Shown: positions 47,641 to 58,079 of the stretch, one piece after another
Layout of the letters: every line of letters begins with the position of its first letter
Position numbering within the stretch: the stretch's first letter is position 1
Assembly (NCBI GenBank): GCA_009617715.1
Contig: VTFK01000373.1
Coordinates: 1 to 64,000, forward strand
Source: Plectrocnemia conspersa
Lineage: Eukaryota; Arthropoda; Insecta; Trichoptera; Polycentropodidae
Direction: 5' to 3'
Length of the DNA: 64,000 nt
The notes under the pieces: generated by a model
The model's database searches: none
What the model was told of the DNA's origin: nothing
What the model saw: the letters and a program-made list of their open reading frames with translations, nothing else
Made by a program: the position numbers and the translations under genes

Positions 47641-48180
47641 TCAAAAAAATATTTAAAATAAAAATAGCAGCGACCATCCGCCCAGTCCATCCCTTTTCAG
47701 CTTTTAATCCCCGGGTATTTGTAGCGCGCCATGTTTAAAACACACCTATTAATAATGGCCGAGGAATTAACGCGGCCGTTGCGGCCCGCGGACTTAAATT
47801 GTCGCGTTGTTATACGGCCCGAAAACTCGGAAAGATGACAAGTGATTATGTGCTGAAAGTGTTTGCTTTTTTGTTTTTTTATGTGATAAAACGAAAAAAA
47901 AATCGCACAACCGAGCGTTCATTTTCTGGGATTACGATCGCGGACCTAATTCAAATTGCGGTGTCAAAAGCCATTTCGAGTGTTATTTTTTTTTTGTTTC
48001 TGCTTTTTATTTTGTTTTCGGACAAACACGTATTTTTTTCAGCTAGGGCACTAATCCCGCGCGACGTTCATTACTCGAAACGTTTAAAATGGACCGTGTA
48101 AACAATGATGAAAAAATATTATTCGCCGGCTGAACATGTGGACTCGCTCCGTGTGTGTGGGTGCTTACGTTCGATAATCC
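47640..48180. promoter_or_regulatory. GC-rich island with three TAATCC sites, candidate enhancer
   Basis: TAATCC occurs at 47,705 and 48,052 and as GGATTA at 47,929; this is the core bound by K50 homeodomains (Otd, Goosecoid, Bicoid class). Other blocks are ATGGCCGAGGAATTAACGCG, GGCCGTTGCGGCCCGCGG and TAATCCCGCGCGACGTTC. Plus frame 47,799-48,101 is open for 100 codons but its product is phenylalanine-rich, driven by T-runs, with no domain. Regulatory role is inferred. Confidence 0.45.
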
Positions 48181-48479
48181 AATAAAAATGGCAATGGCGT
48201 TACACGAAGAAGAGATTAATTTAAATTAAAATAATCGATAGATATAAGCATTCTTGCTTGCCTATCTAATACTGGGCTTACTTAAAACATCATAAAGCCA
48301 ATATACTGCACATAGAATTGCTCGGCGGTTTCTGTCCGGATTTACAATTTGTATCTACATTAAAAATCATCCCAGTTATAATATAATATATAGACAAGAT
48401 TTGTAAGCTTATAAGTTTAATCAGTTAACTAATACTTTCTTTAAATTTTTTTTTTATTTAAACTTGCAAGTCGAATCTG

Positions 48480-49300
48480 CCAAATGTATTTTTTACCAGA
48501 CTTTAAATTTTATAATTGTCACAAGAGTATTTCACCATATCCTCGGGGGACTAGCCTGGGCCTTCTGTTCTTCAAGTTATTTATTAATGACTCAAATACA
48601 GCTTAGCTACAAATTAAAGTATTATATGTCTTCGCTGTGTTGCGGACTTATTTTCTATATAGAATGATTTAGAATCTCTATAGAGATATGCTTCCGTCAA
48701 TCATCCGCCCTTTAGTATTGTAAAGTGACAAACTGTGTCATTTTATCGATTTTTTTGCAATCATATTATACCTACGAACTAGATGAGAATGATTGGACTA
48801 AAGAAACTTTTACTAAAGTTCTCGGAATCACTTTAAAAAATAAGTAAAGTTACGCATAAAAATCTGCAACAAATCTGCAACAAATTATTTCACGTTGACG
48901 ATCCATCAGTTATTTATGCCCTATATGCTACCTTAGTTATCAGAATTCTATAATTTAAAAACTGCTAATATTAAAACAATCTCTATTACTCGAAAAAGCT
49001 TTAGAGAGTTTTTGGTTTTAATCCGTTCTTGTATTCCAACGCTTTTCTTTTAGAAGCATTGGAGTACTATTTACTTAGTTATCACATAAAGGTATATGTC
49101 GCTAAGCATTTTTTAAAACTACTAAAGGGTTCTGTTGCCAATTAAACTATTCACGAGTAATTTCAGTTTTGGTTACCGTAACGACTCTAAGCCAGGACGT
49201 CCGCATTAGCTAATTCGCTTATGCCTGTCGCCATCCGGTTCCTTAATACGTTGGCATTTCACATTCATTTAATGTTGGCTACCAGGATCTGGATCAAATA
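48480..49300 (+). mobile_element. Jockey-like RT fragment, group A, with 3' region
   Basis: LGGLAWAFCSSSYLLMT near 48,540 is a decayed 'GSHLGPLLFxLFIND'. Nucleotides 48,720-48,850 (TGTGTCATTTTATCGA) align with the 61.9-kb copy. From 49,020 ATCCGTTCTTGTAT, CTTTTAGAAGC and TATGTCGCTAAGCA align with the minus-strand 54.2-kb copy. Then ELFQFWLPYRRLS and MPVAIRFLNTLAF resemble the C-terminal region of this clade. It preserves the longest 3' part of group A. Confidence 0.75.
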
Positions 49301-50325
49301 TTATCATTTAAATATTATTTTTACCTAATATGTATTATTTTTTATTATACTTGTATTAAATATTTTTTATATTGTAATAATACTATGTATTATTTTTTTT
49401 TACCATCATCACGTATTGAAGTAAACTGTTAAGTCTCGAATAAAATAAATAAAATTAATTTATATATAAAACAACTAATATTATTATCTATTCAGATAAA
49501 TTATAAATTTTTAGGTGGAGTCGAGTGGTATTATAACACAGTGTTTATTTCGATCTATGTCTCTTCATTCTCATCCATTTTCATTAGATTCAGCATAGTG
49601 GCATCAATTATCGAACTTAATTAACTTTGTAAATACTTTTAGGCTTTTAAACTCTGACCTTAAGAAACCGTTATTTATACAGTTATTTCAAATTTATTTT
49701 TAAAATACAATCTGCAAAACTGGTAAGATCCGTCTTATGCAAGTTTTTCTTCATGTTATTTATAAATGTTCAACTAGATTGATTAAAAAAAATATAGCTA
49801 AATATACTAAAATACATACTAAAAATACATTTATTATTGCCCTTTATGCTCAAATCTGTAAATAATCAGTCATTGTAAAGATTTTTTTGTGCTTAATTTA
49901 AATAAACAAATCACATAGTTTAAGATAAAAGCATTGTTTTTTGTATTTATTTTCACATTATAATAAAGACATTGTACTTTTTTTGATTTTTTATATATTT
50001 TAGAACTAGAATGTAGATGATTTGTAATATAGTAAATGGCAATCACAATTCAAAAATAATAAAGCTTTAAATAGATAAGTAGCTCTGATCTTTATAATTA
50101 TTATAATTTTTATAATTATTATGTAGGAACATATTTGAAAGTACTTTGTCTAAACACAGATACTCTAAATATAAAAAAAAAAAATATAATACTGATAAAG
50201 AATTTGTCAAGATTTTTATTTTTATTTTTACTTTCAGTTTGATGGCGTGGTATTAATAACTTATTTTTATGATATAAGAACATGTACTCGTACTTATAAT
50301 ATTTGAGTTTGTGGAACGTATATTT
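49301..50325. other. AT-rich interval without a gene
   Basis: Probably begins with the 3' untranslated debris of the RT copy (to about 49,450, where TAAAATAAATAAAATTAAT repeats occur). Otherwise nothing. Confidence 0.45.
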
Positions 50326-50329
50326 TTAT

Positions 50330-50455
50330 TCGGTATGTGAGTTAAGAGTGTCTATAGCCAAGGAGGCAATAAATTCAATTACGTTCCGCGACATGGGTCG
50401 ACAACTTGCGGTTACGGAGTTCGTTTGATGTGCAACTTTAATATAATATGCTAAC
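50330..50455. promoter_or_regulatory. Small GC-raised patch
   Basis: Contains CCAAGGAGGCAATAAATTC, ACGTTCCGCGACATGGGTCG and TTGCGGTTACGGAGTTCG. Composition only; role unknown. Confidence 0.2.
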
Positions 50456-50489
50456 GACAGGTGAAAATATTATTTTGCTTATTTATATA

Positions 50490-50590
50490 TATATATTAAA
50501 ATCTCAGGATTTATCGCGATTTTCGCTTACTTTCTTTCTATATTTCGGCTGCGATCCTTCAGCCATAATCACGAATTATCCGTAACTCAT
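50490..50590 (+). repeat. Dispersed repeat, copy 1
   Basis: AAATCTCAGGATTTATCGCG, ATTTTCGCTTACTTTCTTTC and ATTTCGGCTGCGAT match the block at 58,825-58,900 in order and orientation. The family was not identified. Two copies 8.3 kb apart in the same strand suggest a small transposon end. Confidence 0.7.
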
Positions 50591-50869
50591 TAAAACCATT
50601 AGCCAAAAAATTTTTATTTTATTTGCTTAAATATGTTTTTGTAAATGGTTTAATTTGTAAAATCAAGTTTTAACTAGATTATTCGATGTATGCCATGGTT
50701 GCACTTTTCCTAATAAATTAAGTTGAAACTTAAACATTCCTTACCACATACAAACAATATGCTATTTTGAAACCAGCTACTATGTTACGAATAACCACAG
50801 TTTTTAATTAATTTAAGCGTCTGCGCTACGCTAATCCACTTCAATATAGTAATAGACGAGTGTAATCTT

Positions 50870-51190
50870 GTACATATTTTACCGGTAAACTTTTCGTTTT
50901 TCTTATCTGGCCAAAATGTTTTTGACTCCTGCCGCATCCGCAAAACATCCAGTCGGAGTACATTTTATCGATCACTATGATCAATATGCATTGTGGTCTC
51001 ACTTTGTGCATCGTGCTTTGTGAGAGGGCGCTTCAAAGAAGCGAAAGGGTTAAGCCTAAATTAGGTATACTGCACTACAGTACATTGCCTAATTGATTTT
51101 GGCACCGGCAAGTCAGACAACCCTGTGGGCAATGTATTACACAGCATACCACTCAGCAGAGTATGGTATACGTAAGATTAAAAAGTATTG
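50870..51190. promoter_or_regulatory. GC-raised patch, candidate enhancer
   Basis: Contains TATCTGGCCAAAATG, CCTGCCGCATCCGC, TTTTATCGATCACTATG, GGCGCTTCAAAGAAGCGAAAG and GGCACCGGCAAGTCAGAC. Small inverted pairs (CGCTTC/GAAGCG; ACTGCA...TACAGT-like) are present. No frame. Confidence 0.3.
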
Positions 51191-51384
51191 AATTTTATGC
51201 ACTCAAATAGAAAATTAATATATCGATGTATATAGAAAACCACAAGCATTTTTAATTAAAAACCAGATTTTTACTTACAAATATATTATTTTATAATGAT
51301 ATAATTTTTATCTATTAATAATATACAAATAAGAGTCGCGTGATCATAAATATAATACTAACGCTCTACAATGATGGTAGTGAT

Positions 51385-51440
51385 ACAAAAACGGATAATA
51401 ACTAAATATTCCTTTATAAAAGTATCTCACGAAAATAAGA
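51385..51440 (-). mobile_element. Short group A retroelement scrap
   Basis: AACGGATAATAACTAAATAT and TATAAAAGTATCTCACG parallel AACGGATAATTACCAAATAT and TATAAAGTTATATCA at 54,263, and TATAAAGATATCTCATA at 61,890. Only about 55 bp survive. Confidence 0.5.
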
Positions 51441-51654
51441 ATAAATTATAGAATTTTGGGAACTAAAGTGTAAAGATTTTTGCGAAAGCCAAGTTTTTTG
51501 ATAAGCATTTTATTTTTCGGAGATTTTTTAAACGTAAGAGAATTTTTTTAAAGATAATTTACTGAGTAGGGGTAATAAATTGATGCGATAGTTAATTGGA
51601 ATTGTAGTATTCTTATCGTATTACATATATTATTTAATTTTAATTAGGAATTGT

Positions 51655-52015
51655 AAATCTAAGCTGGCTGTGTGGCTGGCTTGTTAAACCACATGTCTTC
51701 CACATCAATATCTTTGATTTCGTGCCAAAAATAATTGGTAATCATACACTTCTAGCGCTCACCATTGACTCTTACAGTCTTTATCGTTTTTAAAAGACAA
51801 CGACTGACCACAAAGCACAACAAAAAATCACTTTATGAGCATAAAATAGTTTCATGTGAATCACATGAGAATTTTCCTTGACCAATTTCCTTGACCTTGG
51901 CAATTTTGCTATTAACATACGCAGAAAGAGAGCAATGTGCCTCACAAGAAAAAAAGATTTTCTTCGAAAAATCAGCAACTACTTACTGCTGCTCTAACAC
52001 CCAATCTGCTCAAAT
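51655..52015 (-). mobile_element. mariner-type transposase fragment with mutated first catalytic site
   Basis: The minus strand reads ADWVLEQQ*VVADFSKKIFF, then SCEAHCSLSAYVNSKIAK, then (frameshift) LVKENSHVIHMKLFYAHKV, IFCCALWSVV, VNGER and MITNYFWHEIKDIDVEDMWF. This follows 'ILEQQ...FSDEAHFxLxGYVNKQNCRIW...ENPHVIxEKPLHPxxVTVWCAL...VNGERYxxMI...WFQQDGATCHTA' of a mariner-like group common in insects. The first catalytic Asp (FSDEAH) is Cys here, and the second (QQDGA) is lost, since the sequence breaks into NKPA. It is a different lineage from the 9.0 and 14.7 kb mariners. Confidence 0.85.
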
Positions 52016-52179
52016 TCTTTACAGTGCTACCATCATAAAAAACTTAAATTGAATCACACTATATAAGCAAACGTAAAATATGTTTGTTAAAAAATAATAA
52101 AAAACTTTAAAAATTAAATTTTAATTGAATATCTAAAATCTAAGACCACAGGTGTATTAAAAATTTACGTTTCACTTAA

Positions 52180-52640
52180 AATGTTTCCCAAAATATTTGA
52201 GAAACCTCGCTTAATTTAATGCCGATCTCGGGGGCGTAACGCGAGAATGCGTAATCGAATAAAATGATCAGATTAACCCTTTCGAAAATTAGAGTCAGAG
52301 ATGAATAAAATCCAGATAGCGTGTCTAATCTGGTGCCGGTTCGCGTGCAATCAATCAATTAGGGCGTATCTCCCTAGAGACGGTCAGGAGAGGGGTGAAG
52401 TAGCAGGGGGGAATCAGGGACAGGAAGGGGCGTAAAAATGGCGAAGGAGGGCGAAATGAGGCGCTGCGCAATAATTAGCGGGAAAACTCATTAATGAACA
52501 GATTTTCCGGCGGGTGAATCGTTCGTCGGCGAAAAGCGCTCACTTCCGCTCAGAATTCACCCGACCTGTTGATTAAAACGACTGGCAAATCAGATTACGC
52601 GAAACGCTGAGTTTGAAAGGGCGGTTCTTGCTGTATTCAG
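52180..52640. promoter_or_regulatory. GC-rich island with Exd/Hox-like sites, candidate enhancer
   Basis: ATCAATCAATTAGGG at about 52,350 carries overlapping TGATTGAT-type (Exd/Pbx) words and a TAAT core; AATAATTAGCGGG and CTCATTAATGAAC add more TAAT sites. Purine-rich GGTCAGGAGAGGGGTGAAG and GGCGAAGGAGGGCGAAATG run through the centre. Left-hand minus frame (60 codons) has no domain. One of the clearest islands by edge sharpness. Confidence 0.45.
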
Positions 52641-52649
52641 TGTAACTAT

Positions 52650-54165
52650 CGGTGAGTTGTTTATTGTCTATTTGTGTTAAAAGTACAAAGTCTGTCTACA
52701 GCGTCCAATATGATGGGATTATGCATTATGGTTTTTCAATGTGAGGTTTCTTCAATTAAATATTTTTTAATTACATGTTCAAATTTTGAGCTTAGTTTAG
52801 AATTTATATTTTCTCAATTGTTTGTATAAAAAAACTACGGCCTTTCAGATGGCAATAATATGTGTGAGAGAATTGGCAATAACAGTTGTTGCTACTTTAC
52901 AAAAACAATATAAAAAAACTTTTTTGGATTATCACAAAATATTTTGCATTCTACCGATTTCCTTGTATAATTTATTTTTATCGGAGCGGGTTCTTGGACT
53001 ACCAAAGCAAAGATAAAACCGCCGGCCGGTTATAGTAATAGAAAATCGCAAAAAATGTAATTCATTTAAATAAATTGGATTTTACGAGAAAGTATGCATA
53101 TTTTCATACATCTGGCATGAACATCTTCGGAATGGTTTATTTTCTGGGTGTCTTCTTTTATTACTTAAGCATAAATGAGGCGAGTTTAAGTAGTAAAAAA
53201 TTGTAGGCAATTTATTGTCATAACCATCCAAGAAGTATGCATAGTAGCCATGAACCTACCTTTACTTATGCAACGTTATAAAAAGGGCAGTGGATGTAAA
53301 CATTCCAAAAATATTGGTACAAGTTTAATTTTATATATTAAAAAATGCTTAATAAAATTTTCAATTTAACATTTTTCTCAAAAAATTTTGGAGGAATAAT
53401 TCTCGAGAAGCAAAAAAGGGATTTTATAAAATTCTTAAAATTAACTTCTTAAACATATTTTATGTATGCTATCAGTACTATAGTTATCTATTTAATACAC
53501 TGTTGCAAGCAACGATGACAGTAAAATGAATTTAAAATAAAATAGATTTTCACATAAACTCTGATTAAGACCAGATATTAATATACTTTGTTTTAAGTTT
53601 ATGAGAGTGAAAAATCTTTGTTCGTAAAGATAAATGGTTGAAAACGGTAAAAGTATTTTTATCACTTCCTCGTGTGCGGCTTTGATAGCTTTTTCAATTC
53701 AATGCTTTCTGGTTTGTTTGCGTGTAGTTCAAGATTTATCTTTTTAGTGCATCATTCGAAAAATATAGATTCTTTCGCTTATTTATTATATATTAACTTA
53801 ATGTATATATTCATTAATACTCGTCTATTTAATTTTATAATATGTATATATAATTAAATAGACGGGTTTTTGATTTGTATTTTTTCTCTTTTTTTACGAC
53901 TTTTATATTTGAACAATGCAAATATAATAACACTATTTTTATTTTCGAAAAATCTGTTCTCTATATATTATATAATATATCTTATTATAATCCTTTCAGT
54001 ACTCAGTTAATTTTTTAAGTGTTTTATTTTAATTAAAAGTTTTATTTTTAAAGTACATTTAAAGTACAGTATAATGCTACATTATCTACTGTATTAAATT
54101 TATTTATACTATATAAATAAATCATGTATAATACATATATAGTAAATATAAGCGAGTCAGCGCCA
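52650..54165. other. AT-rich interval without a gene
   Basis: Plus frames at 52,822-53,016 and 53,672-53,857 lack domains. A 13-bp inverted repeat, CGTCTATTTAATT (53,822) with AATTAAATAGACG (53,852), has a 17-nt spacer. Nothing else found. Confidence 0.5.
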
Positions 54166-54169
54166 TTTA

Positions 54170-54670
54170 GTAGTTTAAAGTGATGCTTAGCGACATACAA
54201 CTTTCTGCGAGAACTCAGTGAATCGTATCCTAACGCTCATAAAAGAAAGGCGCTGTTATACAAGAACGGATAATTACCAAATATCCTCTTATAAAGTTAT
54301 ATCAAGTACCTTTTTAAAACTTTTTTGATTAAGAGAGAGTATTTGGTTAGTTTACAAGTTTCTCTATCCAAAATGTTCGCACCAAAATCGTAGGAATAAA
54401 CTGATGGCAAACGGGATCGAGAAAAACAACAGTATAGCACTTTTCGACACTAAAGGGCATACGGTTGCCGGAAGTCCACCTCCATGGGGAATCTAAATCG
54501 CTTTGTAGGGAAAAGAGAATACATTTCAACATTTTTAAATCATCTGCATACAAAAGAAAATAAATATAGTAAAGAGCAGAGGGTCCAGGTAAGACCACTG
54601 AGAAGCCTATGAAAAAAACTGAAATCAACACATTTGATAACACATTAATTAAACATGTATTACACACATC
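54170..54670 (-). mobile_element. Jockey-like RT fragment, group A, with intact YADDL
   Basis: The minus strand reads GFSVVLPGPSALYYIYFLL, a decayed 'GVPQGSxLGPLLFxLYIND', then YADDLKMLKCILFSLQSDLD with the catalytic YADD box intact, then WTSGNRMPFSVEKCYTVVF ('WCxxNxLxLNVxKCxVxSF'). The frame is open for 106 codons. Past the stop the sequence aligns with 49.0-49.1 kb down to about 54,170. It is the best preserved RT palm in the window, though the N-terminal half is gone. Confidence 0.85.
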
Positions 54671-54754
54671 TTTAATGCTTTTTTTTATTTTGTTTATTTA
54701 TTAACCATTAAAATGACCATTAAAAACCGTTAAAATTCATACATGAAAAAAGTC

Positions 54755-55260
54755 CGATAAGGATTCTACAACCCTGATTAATTACCACCTATTAGCTTAT
54801 TACCGTTGTCAAGTAAAATAATTAAAAAATACCCTTATGCATTTAAAAATATCTTTGAGGAATTAAATAATTAATAAACAGTTTGCTATCCGCAAAAATA
54901 CTCCACAATACATCAACTTATTAGTTTAACGAACAGATATGAACTAATTTTATTATAATAAAGAGTTTTAATGTTAGATATAGAAAAAGCTTTCGAAACA
55001 TAAAATTATTAGCGAATAGTTTGGCTCACAAAAAGACTACTCAACAACACATTAATTTAGTAGTTTGATGGAGCATATATAACAAATATAATACTCTTGA
55101 CTATCTGCTACGCTCAATACGTTTATATTTAAGTACTAGAAGATATGTTGTTTTACTTAATAATGTATACTCGTTACCGCGTAAAATTCTAGCTGGAATT
55201 TCTTAAGGAAGTTCGCTCAGGACGTATTCTACATGTCTTATATAAAATAAGTAATACGTT
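54755..55260 (+). mobile_element. Jockey-like RT fragment, group B
   Basis: P*LPPISLLPLSSKIIKK at about 54,773 matches 'YRPISLLPxxSKIxEK'. MLDIEKAFET near 54,973 is RT block A. IRLYLSTRRYVVLLNNVYSL and PRKILAGIS*GSSL match 'NRSYVVSLNNTFSILRKITA' and PQGSILGP of the 58-kb copy. A group A copy on the other strand ends about 85 bp upstream, so the two are head to head. Confidence 0.85.
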
Positions 55261-55474
55261 GCTTATTCATTTTTTATTTGAGTGTGTTTTTATATACTTT
55301 TTGTTATTTTTAATATGTTATACATATTATAATGTAAAGTTTTTGGAGCACCTAGTACATAATGAAGGTTTTGAAAAATACTCAAAATATATAATCACCC
55401 CTACGTCCATTTTATCCAACTTGTAATTAAACATTTCGCGGATTTGTTCGTTCTGTTGTTGACTTATCATTTAT

Positions 55475-55815
55475 TAAGAATTGTTACTCTGTCTATTTGC
55501 ATACGCGCTAACTCGACACAGTAATGCCGAATTACTAATTACGCTCGTCGCAGCTCGGCGAGGATATAATTTGTGAAAGTCAGCGGCAAGGTTACCACGT
55601 GTATAACCACACAAGTCTTGTATGCGTAGAAGGAAATCGGACAAACAAATGTAGTACAACGTGTAACAAATTACGCCAGAGCTTGTATGCGGATTCAGGG
55701 ATATATGATGCAATTTCATCATGTACAGGAAATTATTGCATGTCAGTTTATAAATAGCGAACCAGACGGAAAATGTATCACGTGTGGTGATACATTTTCC
55801 GACTGTGACAACTTT
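55475..55815. promoter_or_regulatory. GC-raised patch with E-boxes and a 14-bp inverted repeat
   Basis: CACGTG occurs near 55,598 (ACCACGTGTATAACC) and 55,780. The second lies inside an inverted repeat, GGAAAATGTATCAC (55768-55781) and GTGATACATTTTCC (55787-55800), separated by GTGTG. Other blocks are TTACGCTCGTCGCAGCTCGG and CGGCAAGGTTACCACG. An 82-codon minus frame has no domain. A bHLH-bound regulatory element is possible. Confidence 0.4.
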
Positions 55816-55819
55816 GCCC

Positions 55820-56475
55820 TAATAATTTGATGAACGTGCTGTTATGATTTAATAAAAATAAATCGAACGTATAATATTATGGGCTAAATCAACAAGTTTA
55901 TGCTTAGATATATTTGATTTAAAAGTACGTCAAGTGTTTATAGGTACTGTCAAGTTTAATTTATTTATGATTTATTGTAAAGATTTATTTTAAAATTAAC
56001 TTTTTGCGATACTAGGCTTTAAACCTTAAATCATGTTATTATAATTTAAAATTGTATAGCTACAATATAAACCACTAATATCTATATTTATTATACATGA
56101 CTAAACTTTAATTTAGTCAAACTTAAGTACATACGTATGAATAAGTATCGTAAGTTTATAATTTCAAATAAATAATATTACATTTTTTTCATAAGTATCT
56201 TATCTTTTTTATATTTAGTTAACCTTGTTTACTCGTATTTAATAATAAAGTATGAATTTCTATGTATTCTCAATTTTGTAAAGAACGTTTGTAAACAAAA
56301 ATCAATTTTCTACTTCTACCTGATTTATAAATGTTCGTATGTAGAGGTTTCAAATTTCATTTGCTGATTTTATAAGCATCCTTTTTTAGTTTAGAATCAG
56401 GTATAACTTATTTCGAACGCCTTTTTGTTGTATTATATAGTATAAAGGACATATTCAGATACCAAATTATTATTA
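55820..56475. other. AT-rich interval without a gene
   Basis: Nothing recognised. Confidence 0.55.
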
Positions 56476-56479
56476 TAAT

Positions 56480-56790
56480 AAGTGTATCATCTCGGCTGAA
56501 ACTTTTGGCAGGTATCTGCTCTTTTAGCGGTAAAGCATCATGTACGTCGTAATTACGGGGCAAACCGCCAGTGACCAGACGATAAGATGGTGCCGGATAC
56601 ACGGGTCGTAATACGGTCGGGTATGTGCGGTCTCCGGAATTGGGTCGAAAGATGAACTTTACGAGCATCGGCACGAAGCCCGGCCGGATCCGTGCCAGGG
56701 GACGAGATTCTGCATACCTATGGCCTCTACTTTCGAAACAATTGAAGGGCGTTTGTCATCAGATTTCATAACACGGCAAACTACGCATAC
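56480..56790. promoter_or_regulatory. GC-rich island, candidate enhancer or relic exon
   Basis: About 300 bp with GGGTCGTAATACGGTCGGG, GGCACGAAGCCCGGCCGGAT and GCCAGGGGACGAGATTC. A minus frame reads FIFRPNSGDRTYPTVLRP, then VYPAPSYRLVTGGLPRNYD, with protein-like composition, but it dissolves into isoleucine and AT codons on the left, and no family is recognised. A regulatory element is my first reading; an exon is not excluded. Confidence 0.35.
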
Positions 56791-56799
56791 GGAGAGAGG

Positions 56800-57490
56800 T
56801 GTTGGAAACAGATTTTCATAAAAGAATATATTGCGTGCTATAAATTTGGATGATGTTTAGGTAGTGTTAAAAGTTTTTACCGGTATTTACTAGTACTTTT
56901 ATCAATTTGTGTTGTAATCGTCGACTGAGTATCTGGGCCTTGATATCTTTCCAAAGTCTGCCCCAAGTCTTTTTATGACACAGGTCAGGACATCTCTTTT
57001 CTCTAAAATATGCTAAGCGGACGCTCATAAACATTAATAAGCCAGCTCTTTAAACTGTATATTAAAACAGGTCTAATCAGTGTATTTTTGTCCTATGGGA
57101 AATTATTTTCGATTTTGATTATTTATTATAACTATTTGATTTTTTATCATTATGTTGACAACCTATATAAACGTTAGTATAGATCTGAGCTTAAAAATCT
57201 ATTGAAAAATCCGATTATTCCAGTTTTTTGGCAAATGATTTTAAAATAATTTTAGTATGATACGATCTTGTTACATGTAAAATTCGTATTAAATTGATAT
57301 ATATATACATTTTTTTTGTATTTTTGTCCAACGAGCAATTATTATATTTGTTAAGACTACTTGTTTTTTGGTGACATTGTTTTTATTTATCTTTAAAATA
57401 CCCAGTGTTTTCATTTTAATAAAATTCGGTATCCATTAGGGATTCTGATATTTGACACTTTTAAAAATAAAGAAAATCGAGACTTTCATT
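56800..57490. other. AT-rich interval without a gene
   Basis: Nothing recognised apart from slightly GC-raised sequence at 56,920-57,010. Confidence 0.5.
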
Positions 57491-57491
57491 T

Positions 57492-57635
57492 AAATAAACA
57501 TACAATATATTTTGATGTTATATCAGTGCTAAATATATATATAAATATATTTTTTTTTATTTCAAATAAACATACAATATATTTTGATGTTATATCAGTG
57601 CTAAATATATATATAAATATATTTTTTTTTATTTC
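57492..57635. repeat. Perfect 72-bp tandem duplication
   Basis: The 72-bp unit beginning AAATAAACATACAATATATT and ending TTTTTTTTTATTTC is present twice in direct succession (57,492 and 57,564) without a mismatch that I can see. Such identity in an otherwise decayed region points to a very recent event or an assembly artefact. Confidence 0.95.
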
Positions 57636-57649
57636 CAATAAATGCAAGC

Positions 57650-57955
57650 GCATTTCCGCCCGTTTCGTATTTTATGCCAACGGTGCTCCATAACGGCGTT
57701 ATTCTCGCCCTATTCGCCGTTATACTTACGCCGCCTCTGTGCTATTTTTTCATTGTATTTCATGTTTTATTTTATTTGAGTTTGTTTGCGGGACTGCGCT
57801 GTTGGCAAGTGCCGTAGCGAGCTGTGCAGCCCGCCCGGGGCGAGATAATGGTGTGTAATCTTCGAGATGCATCCGTACGAGTACACTTCGGATTCTGCGG
57901 ATATGACGATGGGTATTTGTAGGAATCTGTATCTAGCGGTACAGGATTTTCGGGT
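57650..57955. promoter_or_regulatory. GC-rich island, candidate enhancer
   Basis: Contains GCGCATTTCCGCCCGTTTCG, CGGCGTTATTCTCGCCC, GTGCAGCCCGCCCGGGGCG and CTTCGAGATGCATCCGTACG. GATAATGG and TTTATG words are present. An 84-codon minus frame has no domain. Confidence 0.4.
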
Positions 57956-58079
57956 TTTGTTGCTCGTAACGCAAATAATTAAAATTAATAAATTTATAAG
58001 TAATACTTTAAAATCGATCAAAATTTTTTATTTAATTTTTACTTGATAAACAAGCAGTGAAGACATGCTTGACTACAGA

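Noticed and set aside
47799..48101. 100-codon plus frame in a GC-rich island
   Set aside because: The product is dominated by phenylalanine from T-runs and has no recognisable domain.
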